Of a stretch of DNA of 64,000 nucleotides, positions 12,249 through 19,798 are shown one piece after another; within the stretch, counting starts at the first letter, position 1, and each line of letters opens with the position of its first letter. The stretch is taken from contig NZ_JALCYY010000005.1 of assembly GCF_022690685.1 (NCBI RefSeq), positions 88,684-152,683 on the forward strand, in the 5' to 3' direction. This DNA is from Anaeromyxobacter terrae. Lineage in GTDB: Bacteria > Myxococcota > Myxococcia > Myxococcales > Anaeromyxobacteraceae. The notes under the pieces were generated by a model. That model ran no database searches. It saw only the letters and a program-made list of their open reading frames with translations, and had not been told where the DNA came from. The translations under genes and the position numbers were made by a program.

Positions 12249-13427
12249 TTGCTGGCTGCGTTCCGCGCCATCGCCCAGCTCCTGCCCGACGCGCTCCTGC
12301 TCGTCTCGCGCTCCGGAGCGGTCGTGGTCGCGAACGACGCGGCGGGCGAGCGGCTCGGAGTACCGGTGACGGCGGTCGAGGGGCGCGCGCTCGTGGAGCT
12401 CACCGGCGACCCGGCGCTCGCCGAGTTCGTCTCTCGCTGCCTCCGCTCGACCGGACCGCTCCCTGGCGCGTTCACGCTCGCCGGGCGCGGCGAGCGGGTG
12501 CGCTGCGAGGGGGCGCGCCTGTCGGGCCCGGACGCGCTCCTCGTGCTCCGCCTGGTCGCGCCGGAGCAGCACGGACACTTCGCCCTCCTCTCGGAGAAGG
12601 TCGACGCGCTGAACCGCGAGGCGCTCCACCGCCGCACGGCCGAGGCGCAGCGCGAGCGGCTCATCGCCGAGCTGAACCGCGCGGTCCGGCTCTCGGAGAC
12701 GTTCGTCGCCGTGCTCGGCCACGATCTGCGCAACCCCCTCGGCGCGGTCGTCGCCGGGGCGACCCTCGCGCTCCGGCGGACCGAGGACCCGAAGGTGCGC
12801 GGCCACCTCGAGCGCGTGCTCCGCAGCGCCCGCCGCATGGCGCGCATGGTCGAGCAGCTCCTCGACGTCTCGCGCGTCCGGCTCGGCCGGGGAATCCCGC
12901 TCACGCGCGCCGAGATCGATCTCTCCGAGCTCGTCCGGCAGGCCGCGGCCGAGACCGAGCCCTCGCACCGGCAGCACCGCTTCGATCTCCGGCTCCCCGC
13001 GCGCTGCGAGGGGGAGTGGGATCGCGATCGGCTCGCTCAGGTCCTCTCGAACCTGCTCGCCAACGCGTGCGAGCACTCGGAGGCGGGCTCGGTCGTGACG
13101 GTCACGCTGCGCGACGCCCCGGCGCAGGCGTCGGTCTCGGTCCACAACCCGGGACCCGCGATCCCGCCCGAGCTCCTCCCCTCCGTCTTCGACGCGTTCG
13201 CGAGCGGCGCGGAGGGCCGCGGCCTCGGCCTCGGACTCCACATCGCGCGCGAGATCGCGCAGGCGCACGGCGGCGACGTCGCGGTCGAGTCCGCGCCGGA
13301 GCGCGGCACGACCTTCACGGTCACCCTGCCCCGCCGCGCCGCCGGCGCGGCGGCGCGCACGATGACGCCGCTGCCCCAGCTCCTCGACGCCGCGCCCACG
13401 CCTGGACGCGCCGGCGGGACCCGCTGA
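12249..13427 (+). CDS. Sensor histidine kinase, PAS-like N-terminus
   Basis: The 392-residue soluble kinase has an N-terminal PAS-like region (about residues 1-105), a linker helix, an H-box with the phospho-His in GHDLRNPLGAV near residue 158, and an HATPase domain with LSNLLANACEHS (N-box) and GRGLGLGLHIAREI. The start codon is TTG, chosen because GAGGGGG precedes it by seven bases and no ATG fits. No membrane helix is seen. Its partner regulator is not adjacent. Its TGA abuts the reversed stop of the importer permease, so TGATCA ends both genes with no spacer. Confidence 0.9.
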   Translation: MLAAFRAIAQLLPDALLLVSRSGAVVVANDAAGERLGVPVTAVEGRALVELTGDPALAEFVSRCLRSTGPLPGAFTLAGRGERVRCEGARLSGPDALLVLRLVAPEQHGHFALLSEKVDALNREALHRRTAEAQRERLIAELNRAVRLSETFVAVLGHDLRNPLGAVVAGATLALRRTEDPKVRGHLERVLRSARRMARMVEQLLDVSRVRLGRGIPLTRAEIDLSELVRQAAAETEPSHRQHRFDLRLPARCEGEWDRDRLAQVLSNLLANACEHSEAGSVVTVTLRDAPAQASVSVHNPGPAIPPELLPSVFDAFASGAEGRGLGLGLHIAREIAQAHGGDVAVESAPERGTTFTVTLPRRAAGAAARTMTPLPQLLDAAPTPGRAGGTR

Positions 13428-14267
13428 TCAACCCGCGAGCCGTCGCAGCGCCGCCGGCGCCGCGAGGAGCGCGGCGAGCGCGACCATCGTCGCGCCGGTG
13501 GGGATCTCCCAGAGCCACGAGAGCACGTACCCGCCCGCCGCCGCGACGACGCCGAGCGCCGCCGCGAGCGGGAACGCGAGCCGGAAGCGCACGCCGAGGA
13601 GCAGCGCCCCCGCGGCGGGCAGCGTGAGGAACGCGAAGACCGGCAGCGCCCCGAGCGCCCGGGCGGTGACGGGGATGGCGAGGCCGATGGTGAGGAACAG
13701 CACCGAGTCCCACAGCTGCACCCGCATCCCGACCGCCTGGGCCGTCTCCGCGTCGAACGACGTGAACGCGAGCTCCTTCGCGAAGAGCCCGTGGACCACC
13801 GCGCAGAGCACGGCCACCGCCGCGATGACCGCGAGATCGCTCGCCGGCACCGCCACCGCGTTGCCGAAGACCATGCCGCCGAGGTCGTGCGCGGCATGCA
13901 CGAGGCGGCTCGCGCCCAGGACCACGAGCGCGGACGAGACCACCCACGCCGTGCCGACGGTCGCCTCGGCGGGGAGCCGCCGCGGCCGCAGGGCCCCCAG
14001 GATGAGCGCGCCCACCACCGAGAACGCGATCGCCACGAGGAGCTGCTCGGAGGCGTGCTCGGTCTCGATGTGGAGCCGCTCCTCTGCGAGGAGCGTCGCG
14101 ACGAGCCCCAGCGTGGAGAGCTGGGTGAGCGCCGCGGACACGAACACCGTGCGCCGGAGCACCACGAAGACGCCGAGCGCACCGAGGAGCGCGCCGGCGA
14201 TGACGGACGCCGCGAGGGGGACCTGCCAGATCTCGCGCGCGGCGAGGAAGTCCTGGAGCGCGCTCAC
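13428..14267 (-). CDS. Zinc/manganese-type ABC transporter permease
   Basis: The 279-residue, all-helical protein matches the ABC-3 permease family (ZnuB/MntB): LGVFVVLRRTVFVSAALTQ at the N-terminus, a conserved central SFDAETAQAVGM coupling segment, and about eight membrane helices. It forms the inner-membrane channel for metal uptake with the ATPase and binding protein next to it. It starts at GTG overlapping the ATPase stop (GTGA), with GAGGAG upstream inside the ATPase gene. It is the last gene of the operon that starts near 17636. Confidence 0.92.
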   Translation of the reverse strand: MSALQDFLAAREIWQVPLAASVIAGALLGALGVFVVLRRTVFVSAALTQLSTLGLVATLLAEERLHIETEHASEQLLVAIAFSVVGALILGALRPRRLPAEATVGTAWVVSSALVVLGASRLVHAAHDLGGMVFGNAVAVPASDLAVIAAVAVLCAVVHGLFAKELAFTSFDAETAQAVGMRVQLWDSVLFLTIGLAIPVTARALGALPVFAFLTLPAAGALLLGVRFRLAFPLAAALGVVAAAGGYVLSWLWEIPTGATMVALAALLAAPAALRRLAG

Positions 14268-15043
14268 CGGAGCTCCTCTCCGTTCCCGTTCGAGGGCAGC
14301 GGGTACACGAGCCGCCGCCCCGCCTCCTCGCGCACCGCCACCGCGCGGCCGTAGAGCGCGCCGAGCGCGTCGGGGCGGAGCATCGCGTCGAGGCTCCCCA
14401 CCCGGAAGAGCGCGCGGTCCTTGTCCACGAAGGCGAGCGCACGGGCGTAGTTCGCCACCGCCTCGAGGCGGTGCGACACCATCACGATCGCGAGATCGCC
14501 GTTCCGCTGCAGGTCGCGGAGCAGGTCCATGAGCCCGAGCTCGGCGGCGGGGTCCATGCCGCTCGTCGGCTCGTCGAGCGCGAGGAGCTCCGGATCGGCG
14601 ACGAGCGCGCGCGCGATGAGCGTGCGCTGGCGCTGTCCGCCGGAGAGCTCGCCGAAGCGCTTCTCCGCGAGGTGCTCCACGCCCACCCGGGCGAGCGCGC
14701 GCCCCGCCTCGGCGCGATCGGCGCGGCCCGGCCGGCGCCACGGTCCGAGGCCGGGCACGCGGCCCATGAGCGTCACCTCGCCGGCGGTGAACGGCCAGAT
14801 GGTGTCCACGTGCTCGCGCTGCGGCACGTAGCCGACGCGCAGCCCCTCGCGCCGCACGACGCGCCCCGCCACCGGGGCGTGGGCGCCGAGCAGGGTCCGG
14901 AGGAGCGTCGTCTTGCCGCCGCCGTTCGGGCCGACCACCGCGAGGAACTCGCCCGGCGCGACGGCGAGGTCGAGCCCCTCGAGGAGCGGCCGGCGACCGT
15001 ACCCGATCGCCGCGCCCTCGAGCCGCACGAGCGCGCCGCTCAT
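14264..15043 (-). CDS. Zinc/manganese-type ABC transporter ATPase
   Basis: The 259-residue protein has all ABC ATPase motifs: Walker A GPNGGGKTT at about 38-46, a Q-loop in YVPQREHVDTIWP (the latter typical of the metal-import ATPases), the signature LSGGQRQR, and Walker B LLALDEPTSGMD. It powers the neighbouring ABC-3 permease. The ATG overlaps the stop of the binding-protein gene by four bases, and its own stop overlaps the permease start, so the three are translated as a coupled unit. Confidence 0.94.
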   Translation of the reverse strand: MSGALVRLEGAAIGYGRRPLLEGLDLAVAPGEFLAVVGPNGGGKTTLLRTLLGAHAPVAGRVVRREGLRVGYVPQREHVDTIWPFTAGEVTLMGRVPGLGPWRRPGRADRAEAGRALARVGVEHLAEKRFGELSGGQRQRTLIARALVADPELLALDEPTSGMDPAAELGLMDLLRDLQRNGDLAIVMVSHRLEAVANYARALAFVDKDRALFRVGSLDAMLRPDALGALYGRAVAVREEAGRRLVYPLPSNGNGEELR

Positions 15044-15939
15044 CGCGCCGCCCCGGCGACGCGCGCGACGAGCACGTCCACGTACCGCTCGTAGCCGTCG
15101 ACGCCGGGCTCACCGCCGACGTCGCCGGGGATCTGCACCACCTGGGCGCCGGAGTGCTTCGCCACGACGTCCGCCGACCTGCGGTCGTAGTAGTTCTCGA
15201 GCACGATCGCCTTCACGCCCTCGCGCTTCGCGAGGACGACGAGCTCGGCGAGGTGCGCGGGCGGCGGCGGCACGCCGGGCCGCGGCTCGAGCTCGCCCGC
15301 GCTCTCGAGTCCGGTCCACTCGAGGAAGTACGGCAACGTCCGGTGCTGGGTGATGATCTTCCTCCCCTTCGCGGGCGCGAGCGCCGCCTGCCAGCGCGGG
15401 ATCGCCGCCTCGATCCGGCCGCGGAAGGCGGCGAGGTTCTTCTGGTAGCGATCGGCGCCGCCGGGATCGATCGCGGCGAGCCGCCCGGCGATCGCCTCGG
15501 CGACCTTCAGCGCGCGGCGCGGATCGGTGAGGAAGTGGGGGTTGCCGCCGGGGTGGAGGTCGCCGCGGCTGCGGTCCACGACCCCGGTCGGCACGTCCAG
15601 CACCTGGATGACGCTCGCGGCCGTCAGGCGCCGCGGCCCGCCGGGCTGGATCTGGGCGTTCCTGGACTGGGTGACGAGCGGCGGCAGCCAGCCGATCTCG
15701 AGGTCGAGCCCGACGTCCACGAGGAGATCGGCGTTCCGGAGCTTCACCGCGAGGATCGGGTTCGCGTCCACGAAGTGTGGGTCCTGCACGCCGCGCGAGA
15801 GGCTCTCGACGCGGACGCGATCACCGCCGACCTCGCGCGCGAGCGCGGCGAGCCCCTCGGTGGTGGTGACGACCTTGGGCTCGGCGGCGGCGAGCGCGGG
15901 GAGGAGCAGGGCGAGCGAGGCGAGCAGCGAGGTGCGCAT
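15040..15939 (-). CDS. Metal ABC transporter substrate-binding protein (ZnuA/TroA-like)
   Basis: The 299-residue protein has a signal peptide (about 1-18, ending LAAAE) and the TroA-type fold. Probable metal ligands are the histidines in VQDPHFVD, GGNPHFLTD and TQHRTLPYF, plus an acidic residue in IPGDVGG. The His-rich loop of many zinc-binding ZnuA proteins is missing, so zinc or manganese are both possible. It delivers metal to the permease encoded downstream. The ATG at 15939 follows AGGAG at normal spacing. Confidence 0.92.
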   Translation of the reverse strand: MRTSLLASLALLLPALAAAEPKVVTTTEGLAALAREVGGDRVRVESLSRGVQDPHFVDANPILAVKLRNADLLVDVGLDLEIGWLPPLVTQSRNAQIQPGGPRRLTAASVIQVLDVPTGVVDRSRGDLHPGGNPHFLTDPRRALKVAEAIAGRLAAIDPGGADRYQKNLAAFRGRIEAAIPRWQAALAPAKGRKIITQHRTLPYFLEWTGLESAGELEPRPGVPPPPAHLAELVVLAKREGVKAIVLENYYDRRSADVVAKHSGAQVVQIPGDVGGEPGVDGYERYVDVLVARVAGAAR

Positions 15940-15949
15940 GGTGGATCTC

Positions 15950-17266
15950 CTAGAAGGGGTGCGCGCCATGCGCGCCGATGCCGAACTCGAGCTGGAGCAG
16001 CGTCTCGAGGCCGTCCTGTCCGCCGGGCCGCCGGTCGTACGCGACCTGCAGCCGGATCCGCTGGAACTCCGAGGGGAGCCAGGCGGCGAGCGCCGCGACG
16101 CGCTGCTCGGTACCAGCCTCCGCCTCACCGGCCGACGGCGCCCACTCGTAGCGCGCGCCGTAGCCGAAGTAGCTCCCCTGTCGCCAGAACGCCTGCGCCC
16201 AGCCGCCGGTGTCGGTGCCGCGCGGCGCGTCCGGCACGCCGCGGAAGCGCCGCGCGTAGAGCTCGCCGGAGAGCGCGAGGTAGGAGCGGCTCTCGAGCGG
16301 GCGGAAGCGCAGGTACAGGTCCACGCCGCCGAGGTCGCGGAACGCGCCGCCGCCCGGCTCGTCGCGGCGCGCCGCGGAGAGCCCCACGCCGAGCGTCGTC
16401 GTCCCGGTGAACGGGAAGAACTGCTCGAGGCGTGCGACGCCGGTGAGCGCCGCGACGTCCCCCTCGCCGGGCGCGGTGCTCTGGGCGGCGAGGTGGAGCG
16501 TCGCGAACCACGGCAGGGGCGCGAGCCAGCTCGCGTCCACGCCCGGGCCCGAGAGGACCTCGTCGGCGAGGAGCCGCCCGCGTGCCAGGGGCGCGTCCAC
16601 GAACTCCCAGACGTGCGGGTGCTGCGCGTTCTGGCGGCCGAAGGGGCTGAAGAGCTTGCCCGCGCGGAGCTGCAGGCCCGCAGGGAGCGAGAGCGTCGTG
16701 AGGTACGCCTCCTCGACGTCGGCGCCGCTCGGCGTGAACGAGATGAAGGCGTCCGCGCGCGCGTAGGGATCGACGACGGCCTGGAGCCCGAGCTCGAGCT
16801 CCTCGAACAGGAACGCCGGCTTGTCCGCCGGGCCGAAGGGGCCCGTGCGCGGCGAGAGCTTGCCGATGTCGTAGGTCCCGAACGCGGCCGCGCCGCTGCC
16901 GATGGCGCTCACGTCCGGAAGGAGCAGCACGCGCGCGTAGCGGGCCGCGTCGGACGGCGCGGCGCCGCCCGTGGCCGGGACGGCCGCCCCGCCCTGGCCG
17001 GCGGCCTCCCCGGCGCCGGCCGCCGGCCGCGCGCCCTTCGCAGGCGCAGCGCCCAGCTCGCGCGCGATGTCCTCCTCGAGCTTCTTCTTCTCGGCGTCGG
17101 ACTGTCCCGCGGGCGCTGCCGTATCGGCGCCCTTCGGCGGGGGCTCCTGCTGCCGCGCCTCGTCGCTCGCTGCGCCGGGCGGAGCCGCCGGCGCCTCCTG
17201 CGCGCCGCCGAACGCCGGCAGCGCGAGGACAGCGGCGAGCACGCTCGCCGCGATCGTCGTTCTCAT
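15950..17266 (-). CDS. Outer-membrane protein (porin-like) of the metal-uptake operon
   Basis: The 438-residue protein has a signal peptide ending near FGGAQ, then a Pro/Ala/Glu-rich stretch with a short charged coil (AEKKKLEEDIAREL), and from about residue 115 alternating aromatic and polar segments typical of a beta-barrel, finishing with a C-terminal Phe (GAHPF). The C-terminal Phe is a standard outer-membrane assembly signal. It lies ten bases upstream of the binding-protein gene, so it probably lets metal or metal chelates cross the outer membrane. The start ATG at 17266 has AGGA upstream. Specificity is inferred from context only. Confidence 0.82.
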   Translation of the reverse strand: MRTTIAASVLAAVLALPAFGGAQEAPAAPPGAASDEARQQEPPPKGADTAAPAGQSDAEKKKLEEDIARELGAAPAKGARPAAGAGEAAGQGGAAVPATGGAAPSDAARYARVLLLPDVSAIGSGAAAFGTYDIGKLSPRTGPFGPADKPAFLFEELELGLQAVVDPYARADAFISFTPSGADVEEAYLTTLSLPAGLQLRAGKLFSPFGRQNAQHPHVWEFVDAPLARGRLLADEVLSGPGVDASWLAPLPWFATLHLAAQSTAPGEGDVAALTGVARLEQFFPFTGTTTLGVGLSAARRDEPGGGAFRDLGGVDLYLRFRPLESRSYLALSGELYARRFRGVPDAPRGTDTGGWAQAFWRQGSYFGYGARYEWAPSAGEAEAGTEQRVAALAAWLPSEFQRIRLQVAYDRRPGGQDGLETLLQLEFGIGAHGAHPF

Positions 17267-17369
17267 GTCGTCCTGCTCCCGGGCGCGCACGAGGCGCTCC
17301 CTGGCTCGTCGTCACGGCGTGCGTCGCACCCCTGGTGAATGAGAGCGACGCGGCTCGAAAGGCAAGCGG

Positions 17370-17636
17370 CTACGCGGGGACGGGAGGGGACTGACCGGGG
17401 ACCGCGCCGAGCGGAGCGCCCGCCACGGGAGGGAGCCCCGGCGAGAGGACCACCTCGCCCGTGACGAGGGGCGAGGGCGTGAGCTCGGGGGTGGCGCGGG
17501 TCGCGACCTCGCCGATGCGCGAGACGCACACCGCGCACGGGTGCCCGCTGCTGCCGGGGTCCTCGAGGTGCACGTGCGGCGCCACGGCCGTGAGCGCCAG
17601 GTACGCGGCGAGGGCGGTGGCGACGAGCGCGCGCAT
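17370..17636 (-). CDS. Small secreted His/Cys-containing protein at the head of the metal operon
   Basis: I do not recognise a named family. The 88-residue product has a signal-like hydrophobic N-terminus (about 1-19), directly followed by HVHLEDPGSSGHPCAVC, which puts three His and two Cys in 17 residues, then a Pro-rich tail. This looks like a small periplasmic metal-binding peptide, vaguely like DUF2946 proteins. It is the first gene before the outer-membrane protein and importer (103-base gap). There is no Shine-Dalgarno; a TTGACA promoter ends twelve bases before the ATG, suggesting a leaderless message. Confidence 0.6.
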   Translation of the reverse strand: MRALVATALAAYLALTAVAPHVHLEDPGSSGHPCAVCVSRIGEVATRATPELTPSPLVTGEVVLSPGLPPVAGAPLGAVPGQSPPVPA

Positions 17637-17648
17637 CGGCGGGGGAGG

Positions 17649-17675
17649 ATTGTCGGGCGGCAGGGGTGCTGTCAA
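17649..17675 (-). promoter_or_regulatory. Candidate sigma-70 promoter of the metal-uptake operon
   Basis: On the minus strand TTGACA (17675-17670) is followed by 15 bases and GACAAT (17654-17649); a 17-base spacing would give CAATCC. The ATG at 17636 lies 12 bases after the -10, so transcription would begin only a few bases before the start codon. I could not find a clear Zur or Fur box here. Confidence 0.5.
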
Positions 17676-17715
17676 GCCAATCGCCCGGACGCCCGGACGG
17701 GCCGCGCGCGCGACT

Positions 17716-18888
17716 TCACGAACCGAGAATGCCCGCACCCCGCAGGGCCGCGACGTCCACGTCGGAGAAGCCGGCCTCGCGCAGCACCGCCTCGCCGTGC
17801 TCGCCCAGGCGCGGCGCGGGCCGGCGCGGGGCCTCCTCGCCGCGGAGCCGCACGGGGGTCGCGATCCCGGGGATCCCCCTGCCCTCCCACGGCGTCGCCA
17901 CCTCGATGAACGCGCCGCGCGCCGCGAGGTGCGGATCCGAGCGCGGCTCGTCGCCCTCGAGCACCGGCGCGAGGCACACGTCATGCGCGGCCGCGAAGTC
18001 GGCCCACTCGTCGCGCGTCCGCGCCGCGAAGATCGCCTCGAGCTCCGCGCGCGGCCCCGCGCCGCCGTGCTCGAGCTGCCGCGGCGCGAGCTCCGGCCGC
18101 CCGACCGCCTCGCACAGCGCGGAGAAGAACTTGGGCTCGAGCGCGCCGAGCGCGACGAAGCGCCCGTCCTTCGTGCGGTACACGCCGTACGAGGCCGCCC
18201 CGCCGGAGAGCAGCTCCCGCCCGCGAACGCTCGGCGCGCCGCGCGCCCAGGCCATCGCGAACGGGAGCGTCATGAGCGCGAGCGCGCCCTCCACCATCGA
18301 CACGTCGACGTGGGCGCCCTCCCCGGTCGTCGCGCGCCGCACGAGCGCCGCGAGGACACCGGCCACAGCGGGCCAGGCGCCGCCCGCCAGATCCGCAACC
18401 TGCACGCCCGGGACGGCGGGCCGCTCGGGCTCGCCGTTGAGGCCGAGCACCCCCGCGATCGCGCAGTAATCCACGTCGTGCCCGGCGCGCGAGGCGTAGG
18501 GACCGTCCTGGCCGTAGCCGGTGATCGAGCAGAGCACGAGGCGCGGGCTCGCGGCGTGGAGCGCGGCCCAGCCGAGTCCCATCCGGTCGAGGACGCCGGG
18601 GCGGTACGACTCGACGACGACGTCGGCGCGGGCTGCGAGCCGCAGGAACGCGGCCACGCCCTCCGGGCGGCGCAGGTCGAGCGCGAGCGAGCGCTTGTTG
18701 CGGTTGAGCGCGTGGAACGCGCCGGACGCCTCGCCGGCGAGCGGCGGGAGCGAGCGCAGCGCGTCCCCGCCCTGCGGCTCCTCGATCTTCACCACGTCGG
18801 CGCCGAGATCCGCGAGGACGAGCGTCGCGAACGGCCCCGGGAGCAGCCGGGACAGATCGAGAACGCGGAGTCCCTCGAGTGGCAGCAC
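17716..18888 (-). CDS. CaiB/BaiF family CoA-transferase (class III)
   Basis: The 390-residue protein begins with LEGLRVLDLSRLLPGPFAT, the hallmark of this family, and has ADLGADVVKIEEP, NRNKRSLALDL and a DLAGG stretch carrying the likely catalytic Asp. Members move CoA between carboxylic acids or racemise alpha-methylacyl-CoAs. The GTG at 18888 was chosen because it sits two bases after the SCP2 stop and just before the conserved first strand. With the SCP2 and acyl-CoA synthetase genes nearby it suggests branched-chain or sterol-like lipid metabolism. Confidence 0.88.
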   Translation of the reverse strand: MLPLEGLRVLDLSRLLPGPFATLVLADLGADVVKIEEPQGGDALRSLPPLAGEASGAFHALNRNKRSLALDLRRPEGVAAFLRLAARADVVVESYRPGVLDRMGLGWAALHAASPRLVLCSITGYGQDGPYASRAGHDVDYCAIAGVLGLNGEPERPAVPGVQVADLAGGAWPAVAGVLAALVRRATTGEGAHVDVSMVEGALALMTLPFAMAWARGAPSVRGRELLSGGAASYGVYRTKDGRFVALGALEPKFFSALCEAVGRPELAPRQLEHGGAGPRAELEAIFAARTRDEWADFAAAHDVCLAPVLEGDEPRSDPHLAARGAFIEVATPWEGRGIPGIATPVRLRGEEAPRRPAPRLGEHGEAVLREAGFSDVDVAALRGAGILGS

Positions 18889-18890
18889 CG

Positions 18891-19226
18891 CTACAGGATC
18901 TGCTGGAGCTTCATGGCGAGGCCCATGTCGCCCTGGATCTTGAGCTTGCCGGACATGAAGGCCATCTGCGCGTTGAGCTTGCCGTTCACGATGTTCAGGA
19001 AGTCGGCGTCGGTCGCGGCCACCGTGCACTTCGCGTTCGGCGCGTGCCCCTCGGCGATCCGGCCGCCCGGCGTCGTGCAGTCCACGGTCCAGACGCCGCC
19101 GCCCGGGCCGGAGATGTTGAACTGGTAGACGGCGCTGATCTTCTGGACCACGTCCGGCTTCGCCTGGAAGCGCCCGGGGATGTGGCGCTCGAAGACGTCC
19201 TTCACGCTCGTCACTTGCTCGGCCAT
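18891..19226 (-). CDS. SCP2 sterol-binding domain protein
   Basis: The 111-residue protein is a single SCP2 domain: a YQFNISGPGGGVWTVDC strand pair, then FLNIVNGKLNAQMAFMSGKLKIQGD, the most conserved part. Such domains bind hydrophobic ligands such as fatty acyl-CoA or sterols in a tunnel. The ATG follows AGGAGG. It has a strong candidate promoter directly upstream and is followed after two bases by the CoA-transferase gene, so it is probably the first gene of a two-gene operon. Confidence 0.92.
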   Translation of the reverse strand: MAEQVTSVKDVFERHIPGRFQAKPDVVQKISAVYQFNISGPGGGVWTVDCTTPGGRIAEGHAPNAKCTVAATDADFLNIVNGKLNAQMAFMSGKLKIQGDMGLAMKLQQIL

Positions 19227-19279
19227 CGGGCGAAGCCTCCTGGGCGCGCACCGATTCGGAAATCGCGCGGCGTCGAAGA

Positions 19280-19308
19280 TACGTATTGGCCCGCAGAGGG
19301 GCTGTCAA
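19280..19308 (-). promoter_or_regulatory. Sigma-70 promoter of the SCP2 gene
   Basis: On the minus strand a perfect TTGACA (19308-19303), a 17-base spacer and TACGTA (19285-19280) lie 53 bases before the SCP2 ATG. Unlike most promoters seen in this window it leaves a normal leader with AGGAGG. Confidence 0.65.
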
Positions 19309-19324
19309 GCGAGCGCTGCGAGCA

Positions 19325-19702
19325 TCACGGGCGGGCGCGCAGCACCTCGGCGACCGCGGACGTGAGCGCGTCGGGATCGACGGGCTTGATGAGCACCGCG
19401 TCGACCTCGCGGCCGCGCGCCCTCGCGATGTCGTCGCGCTCCGCCCACCCTGTGACGATGACGACCGGCACCGTCGGGGCGATGGCCTTCGCGGCCTTCG
19501 CCATCTCGAGCCCGCCCATGCCGGGCATGCCGACGTCCGTGACGACGACGTCGATCGAATGCTCGGAGAGCGTCTTCAGCCCCTCCTGCCCGCTCGCGGC
19601 CGACAGCACCGCGTAGCCGGACGCCTCGAGGACCTCGGCCATCAGCTCCCGGTTGTCGTCGTCGTCCTCGACGAGGAGGACTCGAAGGCCGCTCTGGTCC
19701 AC
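19325..19702 (-). CDS. Single-domain response regulator
   Basis: The 125-residue protein is a receiver domain alone: acidic pocket in VEDDDDN, phospho-acceptor Asp in VVTDVGMPGMGG, switch residue in VIVTGW and Lys in LIKPVD. With no output domain it probably acts by phosphotransfer or protein contact. The start is GTG at 19702, which follows AGGGGG; a more distant TTG in frame lacks this. It lies between the acyl-CoA synthetase and SCP2 genes on the same strand but behind a terminator-like hairpin. The cognate kinase is not adjacent. Confidence 0.88.
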   Translation of the reverse strand: MDQSGLRVLLVEDDDDNRELMAEVLEASGYAVLSAASGQEGLKTLSEHSIDVVVTDVGMPGMGGLEMAKAAKAIAPTVPVVIVTGWAERDDIARARGREVDAVLIKPVDPDALTSAVAEVLRARP

Positions 19703-19757
19703 CTGGCCCCCTTGGGTTGGCTCGGCCCCGACCTGGTGCCGGCGACAGTAGAGCAAT

Positions 19758-19791
19758 GCTCCCCCCGAGCGCGAGCGCCCGTGGGGGGAGC
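19758..19791 (-). terminator. Terminator-like hairpin after the acyl-CoA synthetase gene
   Basis: GCTCCCCCC (19758-19766) pairs perfectly with GGGGGGAGC (19783-19791) over a 16-base loop, starting eight bases after the stop of the synthetase gene. There is no T-tract in either direction, so it could be a rho-assisted or non-canonical terminator. Confidence 0.5.
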
Positions 19792-19798
19792 CCCCCGG

